The notes under the pieces: model-generated
Database searches by the model: none
What the model was told of the DNA's origin: nothing
The model's input: the letters and a program-made list of their open reading frames with translations, nothing else
Made by a program: the position numbers and the translations under genes
DNA from: Hevea brasiliensis
Lineage: Eukaryota > Streptophyta > Magnoliopsida > Malpighiales > Euphorbiaceae
DNA: 64,000 nt
Direction of reading: 5' to 3'
Assembly: GCF_030052815.1 (NCBI RefSeq)
Contig: NC_079510.1
Coordinates: forward strand, 25,976,823-26,040,822
Part shown: positions 37,801 through 49,421 of the stretch, in pieces
Layout: each line of letters starts with the position of its first letter
How positions within the stretch are numbered: position 1 is the first letter of the stretch

Positions 37801-38236
37801 TCATATTTTATGCCTTGTGAATGGAGTTGTTAAATATTTTGAGATGATAAATTTTGATTTGGATTGTGGAATTACTTTGAAGTGATTTGAATTGAGTTGA
37901 TTGGGATTTATTGGAGGATGGGAGTTGTGGAAAATTTTTGGAAGTGTTTTTTTTAGATATTTGAAGAACAGTTTTCTCCAAATACAAACGAAACTCTGTC
38001 AAAATTTTTATAAAATTTGCTGCAAAATTAAAATGGACAAAAATTTTTATTAGTATTTAAGCTTTGAATAAATGGTTTTTAATTCCTACCAAAATGCTCA
38101 CCACTTCCAAAATGTAAGAAAATTGTTTTAAAATCCCTTGTAGGGTACTTAATGAGTTATCAGTAGGTGAAGTTTGGTAGTTCATTAGGTATTTTACAGG
38201 ATCATGTCATGCCTTACAGAGGGGTGAGGTGTGACA
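34805..38236 (+). mobile_element. Solo LTR K, Ty3/gypsy, TSD CTAGT
   Basis: It begins TGTAACTCCTC and ends GGTGAGGTGTGACA, with exact 5-bp flanks CTAGT at 34800-34804 and 38237-38241. Removing it restores the RT frame seen intact at 30765-30775. At 3.43 kb it belongs to the same family as L (7413-10085). No internal domain is present. Small ORFs inside, such as 36345-36758 on the minus strand, show no recognisable protein. Confidence 0.92.
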
Positions 38237-38742
38237 CTAGTAAAATTGAAGCTATCCTTAATTGGAAGCCACCCTGGAACGTCATAGAAATTTGCAGTTT
38301 TCTGGGTTTAGCTGGATACTACCATCGATTTGTGAAGAGATTTTCGATGTTGGCTTCTCCACTGATCAAGTTGCTTCGGAAAGATGTGAAATTTCAATGG
38401 ACGAATAAATGCCAGCAGAGTTTTGATGAGTTGAAGAGGTGTTTGACTGAAGCTCCAGTCTTAACTTTACCTACCCCGAGTAAAGAATACACAGTTTATA
38501 GTAATGTTTCTCATAATGGGTTAGGCTGTGTACTGATACAAGATCGAAATGTCATTGCATATGCATCACGCCAACTGAAACCGCATGAGAGAAATTATCT
38601 GACACATGACTTGGAGCTTGCAGCTATTGTATTTGCTCTTAAGATCTGGAGACACTACTTATATGGGGAGAAGTGTTACATTTACACAGATCATAAGAGT
38701 TTGAAATACTTGGGCACTTGGAAAGAGTTGAATTTGAGATAG
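38237..38742 (+). pseudogene. Gypsy RT/RNase H fragment (unit 2)
   Basis: This continues the reading interrupted at 34804: [28 protein letters not shown], then RNase H ([20 protein letters not shown]) and ELNLR at about 38740. It is open over roughly 168 codons and better preserved than unit 1. The RT catalytic core and integrase are absent, so it cannot support transposition. An open frame starting at 38167 begins within LTR K and is not an authentic start. Confidence 0.8.
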
Positions 38743-41700
38743 AGGAAGGTGATGGAGGTGGGAGAGAAGCTAGTTTCGGCTGGCTATTTTGGGAGAGAAC
38801 AAATGAGTGTTTTTCTTTTAGTTTTTGTATTTTTATGTCTAATTAAATTATATTTGACTTGGTCAAAACTTTGGGTAAATTAAATTTAATTTTGACATCA
38901 TATGTGATGTCACTCAATGATGTAATAAACCCAAATTTTCATTCATTTTCTTTTTCCTTTATTTCCTTTGTTTCTTTAAGTTAATTCTCTATTCCTAAAT
39001 TTTCATCACTCTGATTTTATTGGACAATTAGGTCAGGAGTCACCTGAAGGAGCCGAAGCATAAAAAAGATAAGTTTAGATAATTGAATTCAAAATTTTTC
39101 TTCTAGGGTCTCATGCATCATGCAAGATTTATTATTATCTATTTGATTTCAATGATAAACAGCATATTAAAACACTTTTAATATATTTTTGGATTTACAT
39201 TTGCCATTTAAGAATTTAGAATTAACAGATTAATTATTAGAACCCTAGATTAAATAAAAAAACAAGTGCACTAACCTTTTGATGCACTGTAGTTGTGTTT
39301 GGCACCTTTGGAATGCGCCTAGGACACCAGATGTTGTCCCTCTAGCTTTTCCACACCAAGATCCCCAATGGCAGCCCCTTGAACAACTTCTCAAGCATTT
39401 CCAATTAATTAGAAAATTAGATTTTGCCTTTAGAGATGTTATAGATGCATACAGGACACTAGAAACGATTTCTAGTATTTTTAATTCAAGAGAATGTTGA
39501 CAATTCTCTTTGAATTGATGAGAGATGAAAAGAAGAGAGGAAGAACAAGGCAAGGGTGGCGGCACCTTTGGAAGAAATAGCAAATTGTTATTTTGTTCTT
39601 TCATCCTTTCCCTTATATAGCTAGGTCATCACTTAAAACCCTTGCCACATGTCATCTTCTGATTGGCTCTTAATTTAATTGACCCAATCACATTGTGCCA
39701 AGTGTCAAACTTAGATTTAATCTAGACTTTGATCATCTTACATGATTAAAAGACAAATGGCAAGCTTATGTGTAGTGCCTTGTGTCAACATTTCATGGTG
39801 CCACATGTCACTCTGTGAAATGATCAAAATACCCTTGTGTCTTAATTTTGAGTTTTCAATCCAAAATAATTATTTTTCCTCTTATAATCAATTTATATCA
39901 AATATAAATTAATTAATTAATCTCTATTAATTAATTTCTCATAATTAAATTCATATTTAAACACTTTAAATATAAATTTAACTTATACTATACATCAAAT
40001 AACCTAGATTTGATTTTAAGCCATGCTAGGAACTTTGCAATCTAATTGCAAATCAAACCTATTTAATTAATCAATTAAACTCTTTAACTAATTAATTAAA
40101 TCACATTTAACTGTTAGTAGTATGCTCTAGAGCATATTATTTAGTATGTATCTTGTACATGTTTTATTAATTAAAAGGCATTTTCACTTTTCCGTTTACA
40201 TAATATATTTATGTGTAATATAAAAGGTCTATTGATATTTTATTTGAAATTCTATTCTTAAGTTGTTAAGAATATGAGTGACAATATTTCTAGCATAAAG
40301 TATCATAAATTGGTTCACAATCGATGATACTTCACACAGGACATGACTTATCCAGAAAGATTGTATTCATGTTTGTTCCCAATGTATTTATATGAGATAT
40401 AAATAAGATGGAATGGTGAGTCTCATGCCATATAACAAACATGATAGGCACTTATGCAGGATAAGTAGGCCGAACCAGGTACTTCACACAGGACATGACT
40501 TATCTAGAAAGATTATATTCATGTTTGTTCCCAATGTATTTATATGAGATATAAATAAGATGGAATGGTGAGTCTCATGCCATATAACAAACGTGATAGG
40601 CACTTATGCATGATAAGTAGGCTGAACCAGTGACATTTATGATAAGCACATGGAGTTTACTCTTGTCAATACATTGTCATAAATCATATCAGTGCATATA
40701 ATCTTTAGACCTGAGATAGCACAGTTATCTTGTATATAGGTGGTTTGAGTTTGATACTGCTTTCATACTTGTAATGTGTATGGGTATATGGGCATGTGTT
40801 GGCTCCTACTAGTTATATATGGAGGTAGGTGTTGATCAAGATGGAATCTGTTACTCTAAATAATTAGGGATAAAATCCTATGTTCATTTAATTGTTCTTA
40901 ATATTTCAAGTTCCGGGCCAGGACAGATAGATTTAATCAGAAAAGAGTTTCTGATGAGAAAATCTTTTTAATCAAGAACTAGAATTAAAAGAGAACGTAG
41001 TATTCATAGCAAATGAGGTTTGACATAAACCGTGACTCCAGCTCGAATTGGGATCTTGTAACAGAGAGATTCTAGTGTATGGTAACATATGATTATAGGT
41101 TCATTTAAGGTATTCCTTATTACTAATTGGGTGGCCATGGCATGCTATGCTAGGTGTTAACCATGGTCTATGAGGTGCATAAAATAATTTAGAGAAATCA
41201 TTTATGGTAAGAAAGAGTTCTGATGATATTAAGAGTTAATATCATATCTCATTGCCAATTAGTGATGAGCCTAGTGAGTCACATACATACACAAGTAATC
41301 ACCAAGTTAAATGTGATTTAATTAATTAATTAATTCAAGAGTTTAATTGATTAATTAAATAGGTATGGTTTGCAATTAGATTGCAAAGTCCCTACATGGC
41401 TTGAAATCAAATCTAGGTTATTGGATGTATAGTATAAGTTAAATTTATATTGAAAGTGTTTAAATATGAATTTAATTATGAGAAATTAATTAATAGAGAT
41501 TAATTAATTAATTTATATTTGATATAAATTGATTAGAAGAAGAGAAATAATTATTTTTGTCACGACCCAACCTATGGGCCGGACCGGCACTAGGACCTGG
41601 GCCAGCCTAAAGCCCCCGAGACCCGTAGTAAGCCTAACTATTACTCAATCCAACTCTAAGGCCCATTTGGGCCCAATTTCAAGAAATCAACCGAATGGAG

Positions 41701-41960
41701 TCCGGCCATTAAATGGACCTTTCAACGGAGAGTTTTTGACTCATCCGACCTGTAAACACAACATATAGTCAATTGGGGAGCTCAGCTCACCCTTCCACAT
41801 ACTCATACAACATAAAAAATAAATGGGAGCTCAGCTCCCTCATCCAGTCCATCAACATGCATAAAATATTAAGTTTACAGGTCCAAAATAACAATTTATA
41901 TTACAGATCCAAAACAAATAAACATTTCTAACACATGCGGAAATTCTAAGATTTAACAAG

Positions 41961-44060
41961 TGAAGGAACGGAAGCGTGAAAAACACAAGTTTATACCATT
42001 GAATTCAAAAATTTTCACCTAGGGTCACATGCATCATGCAAGATTTATTTTTATCTATTTGATTTCAATGATAAACAACATATTAAAACTCTTTTAATAT
42101 GTTTTTGGATCTGTATTTGCCATTTAAGATTTTAAAATTAATCAGATTAATTTTAGAACCCTAGATTAAATCAAGAACGATTACACTAACCTCTTTATGC
42201 AATCGCAGTGTCTGCGCCTTTGAGATTCGTCTTCAGGACACCAAATGTTGTCCCTCTAGCTTGTCCACACCAAGAACACCTATGGCAGCCCTTGAAGAGC
42301 TTCTAAAGCTTTTTCTATTAATTAGAAAATCAAGTTCTGCCTTTTAAGAGATTAAAGATGTAAACAGGACACTAGAAACAATTTCTAGTGTTCTTAATTC
42401 AAGAGATTGATGGCTAATCTCTTTGAATTGATAAGAGATGAAGAAGAAGAGATGAAAACCCTCAAAGTGGCGTGACAAAGGAGTGTGGCTACTGGTTGTG
42501 TGTTATTTTCTCATAACAACACTTAAATAGCTAGGTTAACACATTAAACCCTTGCCACATGTCACCCTTTGATTAGCTCTAGGTTTAAGTGACCCAATCA
42601 CATTGTGCCAAGTGTCAAACCTATATTTAATCTTGATTTTAATCATCTTACATGATTAAAAAATATTTGGCAAGCTTATGTGTAATCCCATGTGTCACCA
42701 TCTCATGGTGCCACGTGTCACACTGCAAAATGACCAAAATGCTCCTGTGTCTTAATTTTGAGTTCTTAACCCAAAATAATTATTTTTCTTCTTCTAATTA
42801 ATTTATATCAAATATAAATTAATTAATTAATCTCTATTAATTAATTTCTCATTAATTAAATTCATATTTAAATACTTTAAATATAAATTTAACTTATATT
42901 ATACATCCAATAATCTAGATTTGGTTTCAAGTCATGCTAGGGACTTTGCAATCTAATTGCAAACTAAACCTATTTAATTAATCAATTAAACTCTTTAATT
43001 AATTAATTAAATCATATTTAAATAGGTGATAACTTGTGTATGTGTGTGACTTACTAGGCTCATCACTAATTGGCAATGAGACATGATATCAACTCTTAAT
43101 ATCATCAGAACTCTTTCTTACCATAAATGATTTCTCTAAATCATTTTATGAACCTCATAGACCATGGTTAACACCTAGCATAGCATGCCATGGCCTCCCA
43201 ATTAGTAATAAGGTTTACCTTAAATGAACCTATAATCATATGTTACCATGCACTAGAATCTCTGTTACAAAATCCCAACTCAAGTTTGAGTCATGGTTTA
43301 TGTCAAACTCCATTTGCTATGAATATTATGTTCTCTTTTAATTCCAGTTCTTGATTAAAAAGATTTTCTCATCAGAAACTCTTTTCTGAATAAATCTATC
43401 TGTCCTGGCTAGGAACTTGAAACATCAAGAACAATTAAATGAACATAGGATTTTATCTCTATTTACTTAGAGGAACAGATTCCATCTTGATCAACACCTA
43501 CCTCCATATATAACTAGTAGGAGCCAACACATGCCCATATACCCATACATAGTACAAGTATGAAAGCGATCAAACTCAAACTACCTATATACAAGATAAC
43601 TGTGCTATCTCGTGTCTAAAGATTATATGCACGATATGATTTATGACAAAACATTGACAAGAGTAAACTCCATGTGCTTGTCATAAGTGTCACCTAGTTC
43701 GCCTACTTATCATTTATAAGTGCCTATCATGTTTGTTATATGGCATGAGACTCACCATTCCATCTTATTTATATCTCATATAAATAACTTGGGAACAAAC
43801 ATGAATACAATCTTTCTGGATAAGTCATGTCCTTATTATGAAGTATCCTCGATTGTGAACCTATTTATGATACTTCGTGCTAGAAATATTGTCACTCATA
43901 TTCTTAACAACTTAAGAATAATATTTCTAATAAAATATCAATGGCCTTTTCTATTACACATAAATATATTATGTAAACGGAAAAGTGGAAATGCCTTTTA
44001 TTAATAAAAATATGTACAAGATACATACTAAATGATATGCTCTAGGGCATACTACTAACA
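41961..44060 (-). repeat. 3' LTR of copia element C
   Basis: Plus-strand edges are TGAAGGAACG and ACTACTAACA. It is the same length as the other LTR within two bases. The 94-codon frame at 43720-44004 is repeated in the other LTR at 51178 and has no protein meaning. Confidence 0.9.
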
Positions 44061-44070
44061 ATCTCCCACT
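44061..44070 (-). promoter_or_regulatory. Polypurine tract of element C
   Basis: On the minus strand AGTGGGAGAT directly precedes the 3' LTR start TGTTAGTAG. It is a canonical copia plus-strand primer. Confidence 0.75.
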
Positions 44071-44324
44071 AGCACTAGAGCCATTTATTACAATATCTTA
44101 GACCTATCTTCTCAAGATGTCGGTCTAACTGAGTCTGTGACATAGGCTTAGTGAATGGATCAGCTGGATTTTCAGCTGATGCTACTTTTCTGCATGGCTA
44201 TATCGCCTTTGCCCAACTATATGTCTGATAATGTGGTAGTGCCTTTCTATGTGTTTGGATTTTGGTGAGACCTTAGTTCCTTAGCCTGTATGACTGCTCC
44301 ATTATTGTCACAGTGTAGTGGAAG

Positions 44325-46755
44325 CTAGCGACTCAATGGAAGGAACTCATGTAAGTTCTCCACGAACTTCTTTATCCAAGCGACTTCCTTTGCGAGATCC
44401 GATGCAAGAATATACTCGACTTCTGTAGTGGAATCTGCAGTCGTGCTCTGTTTGGAACTCTTCCAACTGACTGCACCTCCATTACAAATGAACACATATC
44501 CAGAGGTAGACTTTCTATCATCGATATCTGATTGGAAGTCAGAATCAGTATTACCATCTAATTGCAAGTCTCCACCTCCATAAATCAAGAATAAATCCTT
44601 AATTCTTCTCAAGTACTTAAGAATATTCTTGACAGCTATCCAGTGTTCCAAACCTGGATTGGATTGATACCTGCTAGTCAAACTAATAGCATATGCGATA
44701 TCCGGCCTAGTACACAACATTGCATACATTAAACTTCCAATAGCCGAAGCATATGGAATCCTGGCCATCTTATCTCTTTCTTCAGGTGTCTTTGGAGACA
44801 TCTCTTTAGAAAGATGGATACCATGTCTCACTGGTAACAATCCTCTCTTGGAATCAAGCATGTTAAACCTCTTTAACACCTTTTCCAAGTATAGACTTTG
44901 GGATAAACCTATTATTCTTTTCGCTCTATCTCTATAGATGCGAATCCCAAGAATATAGGTTGCCTCCCCTAAGTCTTTCATGGAGAATGTATTTGACAAC
45001 TATACCTTTATAGTTGTCAAAATACCTGTGTCATTACCCATCAATAGTATGTCATCCACATATAAGACAAGGAAAGTGATAGCACTGTCACTAACTTTCT
45101 TATATACACATGGCTCATCCTCATTTTTGATAAAACCAAAAGATTTAATGGCTTCATCAAAACGGATGTTCCAACTCCTCGAAGCTTGTTTCAACCCATA
45201 AATGGATCGCTTTAGCTTGCATACCTTGGAACTATCTTGGGATTCTAATCCCCTAGGTTGTTCCATGAAAATGTTTTCTTCAATGTATCCATTGAGAAAA
45301 GCTGTTTTGACATCCATCTGCCAAATCTCATAATCATAGTATGCAGCTATTGCTAATAAAATCCTAATTGATTTAAGCATGGCAACAAAGCAGAAAGTCT
45401 CCTCATAGTCGATTCCTTGCCTTTGGCAAAACCCTTTCGCTACTAGCCTTGCCTTATAGGTCTCTACCTTTCCATCAGAACCAATTTTCTTCTTGAAAAC
45501 CCATTTGTTCCCTATAGGTATAATACCTTCAGGTGGGTCAACAAGATCCCAAACTTGATTCTTATACATGGAATCAATCTCGGATTTCATAGCATCAATC
45601 CATTTTGAAGAGTCTATATCTGATATAGCTTCTTCATAGGTAAGTGGATCATCTCGTGGATCTACGTCTTCATGTGTAGACAACTCTTATTCTTCTTCAT
45701 GAAGAAAACCATATCTCACGGTGGGTGAGATACCAGTTGTTCTACGAGGAACAATTTGTAGATGTTTCATCAACAGTGTATTGGTTGACTAGATGGATCT
45801 ATATCCATCTCGATCATTGGTTGGTCGAATTCTCCAATTCTAACTCTATTTGCCTTCCTTTGCCTCCTTCTTGAACAAACTGTTGTTCAAGAAATGTGGC
45901 ATCTCTACTTATCACAACCTTTTGTGAAGTAGGCAAATAAAAATAATATCCAAAACTATCTTTTGGATATCCAACAAATCAACCTTTTTCTGATCTGGTC
46001 TCCAATTTATCAGTGTTCAGCTTTTTGATATAAGCTGGACAACCCCAAATCTTAACATGCTTAAGACTTAGTTTTCTTCCATGCCATATCTCATAAGGTG
46101 TGCAAGAAACTAATTTTGATGGAATCCTATTCAGAATATACAAAGCTGATTCTAATGCAAATCCCCAAAAGAAGATTGGGATATCAGTATAGCTCATCAT
46201 ACTACGTACCATATCCAATAGGGTACGATTTCTCCTTTCAGATACACCATTCAGCTGTGGCGTTCCTGGAGGAGTCAGCTGAGAAACAATGCCATGCTCT
46301 CTCAAGTATTCATCAAATTTAGTACTCAAATATTCACCTCCACGATCTGATCGAAGAGCTTTAATACTCTTTCCTGTTTGATTTTCTACTTCAGATTTAA
46401 ATTCTTTGAACTTTTTAAAAGATTCATGTTTGTATTTCATCAAATACAAATACCCAAACCTTGATTTATCATCAGTAAAGGTAATAAAATAATGAAAGCC
46501 CCCTCTAGCCATTTCTTTAAATGGACCACATACATCACTATGTATTAGCTCCAAAATATTTTCAGCTCTTAGCCCCTGTCCAACAAAGGGTGATCTAGTC
46601 ATTTTGCCCTGAAAGCAAGATTCACAAGTTGGAGTAGGCTCAGAGTCCAATAAGGATAGAATCCCCATTTTCTCCAATTTTGTAATCCTATCTTCTGCAA
46701 CATGACATAACCTTAAGTGCCAAATATATTTTGAACTTGAGTTGGTTTTCACCAC
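44325..46755 (-). pseudogene. Copia pol of element C: integrase, RT, RNase H
   Basis: GAG-pre-integrase (HLRLCHVAEDRI) starts at about 46720. The integrase core spans 46560-46000 ([17 protein letters not shown], then PQLNGVSERRN), so the D,D,E region is readable. A disrupted linker lies at 45979-45690. RT runs 45683-45003 with WVFKKKIGSDG, QMDVKTAFLNG and YVDDILLMGND. A single stop at 45000-45002 separates it in frame from RNase H at 44999-44325 (RPDIAYAIS, then DRKSTSGYVF). The family cuts and copies its cDNA into the genome. The few lesions and long open frames suggest recent decay. Tork/TAR-type lineage is possible but unproven. Confidence 0.88.
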
Positions 46756-46769
46756 GGCATTGCATTCAT

Positions 46770-47635
46770 TTAGATTGCTATACTCTGGCCAGTAGAAACA
46801 CTTTCTTTTGGCAATGGAAACACTTTCCTATTAGCAATGGAAACACTTTCCTGTTGGCAGCGGAAACACTTTCCTTTGCCTTCATCAGCTTTATTCTTCC
46901 TTTTCTGTTTAGCTATTTTCTTGGAAGGACCAGGAATTTGAGGTTTCTTTTTCTTATTGCCCTTCTTCTTGTTGGACTTTCCAGCAGAAGAAGATGCAAC
47001 CAAAGCTACCTCTTTTCCTTTATTACCTGGCATATTCTTTTGGGCAATAACCAGCATGTTGAGTAAACCAGCTAAGGTGCATTCTTGTCTAGTCATATGG
47101 AAATTTGTCACAAAATTCCCAAAAGACTCAGTAAGGGACTGAAGGATCAAATCCGTCTGTAGTTGGAAATCCATGTTGAAGTCAAGATGTTCCAACTGCT
47201 CAATTAGCCGAATCATCTTGTGGACATGATCCCCAACATTACATCCCTCGGACATCCTCATACGGAATAGTGTCTAGATATCTCATACCTAGCATTCTGC
47301 TTTGTGCTCACCATACAACTCTTGTAAGTGAAGGAGGATCTCACTCGCACTCTGCATGTTCTCATGTTGCTTCTGTAACTCATTACTCATGGAAGCAAGC
47401 ATGTAACACTTAGCTCTCATATCATGCTCCTTCCACTTGTCCAAAGTTTCATGTTCCTCTTGTGTGGCCTCTGGAGGTAAGGGACCAGAACATTTGAATC
47501 TAGAACATATCCTATATGTTCAAGGTTCAGACAAGTTTCAAATTTCTTAGCCAATCGACAGATTAGGTCTGTCAACCTATTGTGATCAAGTATGCTTGCA
47601 AGGATATTGGATGGTGGTGGTTGTTTTGTGCTCAT
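46770..47635 (-). pseudogene. Copia gag of element C, frameshifted, protease segment deleted
   Basis: The start is the ATG at 47635 (MSTKQPPPSNILASILDHNRL, then LNLEHIGYVLDSN). A frameshift at about 47440 breaks capsid. A second frame at 47261-46770 carries the capsid C-terminus (MRMSEGCNVGDHVHKMIRLIEQL) and a Lys-rich tract before GKCFRCQQ. The zinc knuckle stops there and is replaced by four repeats of a GGAAACACTTTCC-type unit on the plus strand. Immediately beyond, integrase begins. The entire protease region seen in element E (4530-4850) is missing. Confidence 0.8.
46797..46880. repeat. ~30-bp tandem repeat at the gag-integrase junction of C
   Basis: GGAAACACTTTCC-like units recur four times with GTTGGCAGC/ATTAGCAAT-type spacers, about 30 bp per period. 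They sit exactly where the zinc knuckle and protease should be. Confidence 0.8.
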
Positions 47636-49406
47636 TTTTATCGTAAAATTAAGCGCAGAAAATAACCAGATTAATTAGTAAATGTATCATGTAATTAACC
47701 AAAATGATTATGGTCTTTTAATCAAATTAGTCCTCCCACTAACTTAGCGAATCCTACACTTCCAAAGTAGAAAACGGAAATCCTAGTTGGATGGATTTCT
47801 AGTGGGTGATTGAATTATTATAATTCTATTGATCATCCTCAGGTACATCCATTATTGGAGTTACAATAAACTATAAGTGAGCAACTCCTTGCCCATCACA
47901 TCTCATGTGAGGTTCAATCCTTTACCTAGCCCCTAATGCTCAAAATCTCAGGTACATCCATTATTGACTTATCTTGCATTAGTTAAGTTGATCCCATTGA
48001 GCCAGTAATTATGCAAATAATTTTAATGTCCTCAGGTACATCCAATATTGGCCACTAAACCATTTACATATTTACAACATCTGATGCTTAACAATTATTC
48101 TTAAGAAAATCTCTTAAATTAATTGCATCTCATGCAACTATTTAAAATTTCTTAAAATAATTGCCCCAATGGAGGGCCTATGTTATAATTACTTTAATTA
48201 TAGCATTTCCAACTTAATCATTTTTTTTGGAAGATTTTATGGTCATTCTAATTACTATTAAGGTCTCACTTTGCACATTATCCATTTAGCATGCATATAT
48301 CATATAATTGCATACATTCCCATACATCTCATGCATTCATGGATAAACAGTAAATATGGTATGATCATGGACTTTCTAAGGGATTCAATTCTGAGCCACC
48401 AAGAATTGAATCAGGGCATTCCTAGGTGCATTTCATTCATTCATTTTACAAGAGTTGCTGAAGGAGTACATAATCAACACTTGATATTGAATTCCTCCCA
48501 CTGGTCCCACCAATGCTCTTGACCTCCTTGAACTTCTTGCAATCCAATATTACATAGTAATCCTTGGCATACCAAGGCGAATTTACAAGAACTTAAATAA
48601 ATGAAATTACAACCTAAAAATTATTACAAACTTAATAATACATGCCCAAAATAAATTAAAATAAATTAATTAATTTACAATCCCAAAGAAACATAAAAGA
48701 AATAAATCCAATCACATTGGTCTTTTATAGTCCATGATCATCCATCATGCATATCACTATTTAACAATTAAATAAAACATACATACTTAAATTAAATTGA
48801 ATATCTCATATTCAACTTAAAAATTCAGATTTGAATATGATTCAAATAAATTTAAAAATTCAGATTTGAATCTCATTCAAACAAATTTAAAAATTCAGAT
48901 TTGAATCACATTCAAACAACTTTAAAAATTCAGATTTGAATCACATTCAAACATTTTTTAAAAAATCAAATTTGAATCACATTCAAATATTTTTTAAAAA
49001 ATCAGATCTGAATTTTATTCAATCAATTTTTAAAAATCAGATTTAAATATGATTCAAACAACTTTAAAAATTCAGATTTGAATCACATTCAAACAACTTT
49101 TAAAATTCAGATTTGAATCACATTCAAACAATTTTTAAAATTCTGATTTGAATCATAATTTAATTGTGTGATAAAAATTCTAATTAAACAATTTAATTAG
49201 ACATAAAATAGATCTTAAATCATACAACAATTGCACATTCACCATCCATTTACCTTTGCACACCATTGTGATGCATCAACCATGCGCACCATGGTGTTCA
49301 TCATTTGTGCCGCCAATTTGACTTTGCAACCAGCAATAAACTCTTGATCTCATGATCAAACACACAATTAAATCATATAAACATCAATCTAAATGGCAAA
49401 TATAGT
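47636..49406 (-). other. Long untranslated leader of element C
   Basis: About 1.77 kb lie between the primer site and the gag ATG, with no coherent frame. It holds three copies of a CCAATAATGGATGTACCTGAG-like motif (minus strand, 47830-48060) and a run of ~40-bp tandem repeats (48805-49160). Leaders of this length occur in non-autonomous or large plant copia families. Confidence 0.6.
48805..49160. repeat. ~35-40 bp tandem repeats in the leader of element C
   Basis: AAATTCAGATTTGAATCACA followed by TTCAAACAA(C/T)TTTTA recurs at least eight times with small changes. The array is AT-rich and internally variable, which points to replication slippage. Confidence 0.85.
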
Positions 49407-49419
49407 GGCTCTAATACCA
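49407..49419 (-). promoter_or_regulatory. Primer binding site, element C
   Basis: On the minus strand TGGTATTAGAGCC lies 2 bp after the 5' LTR boundary at 49422. It shows the same C-to-T variant of the initiator-Met complement as copia element E, so the variant is a family trait. Confidence 0.8.
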
Positions 49420-49421
49420 AT

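Noticed and set aside
43720..44004. 94-codon ORF repeated at 51178-51435
   Set aside because: It lies in both LTRs of element C; the repetition is that of the LTR, not of a gene.
48805..49160. Regular repeats considered as a CRISPR-like array
   Set aside because: Plant nuclear context, no unique spacers of constant length, and location inside a retrotransposon leader.
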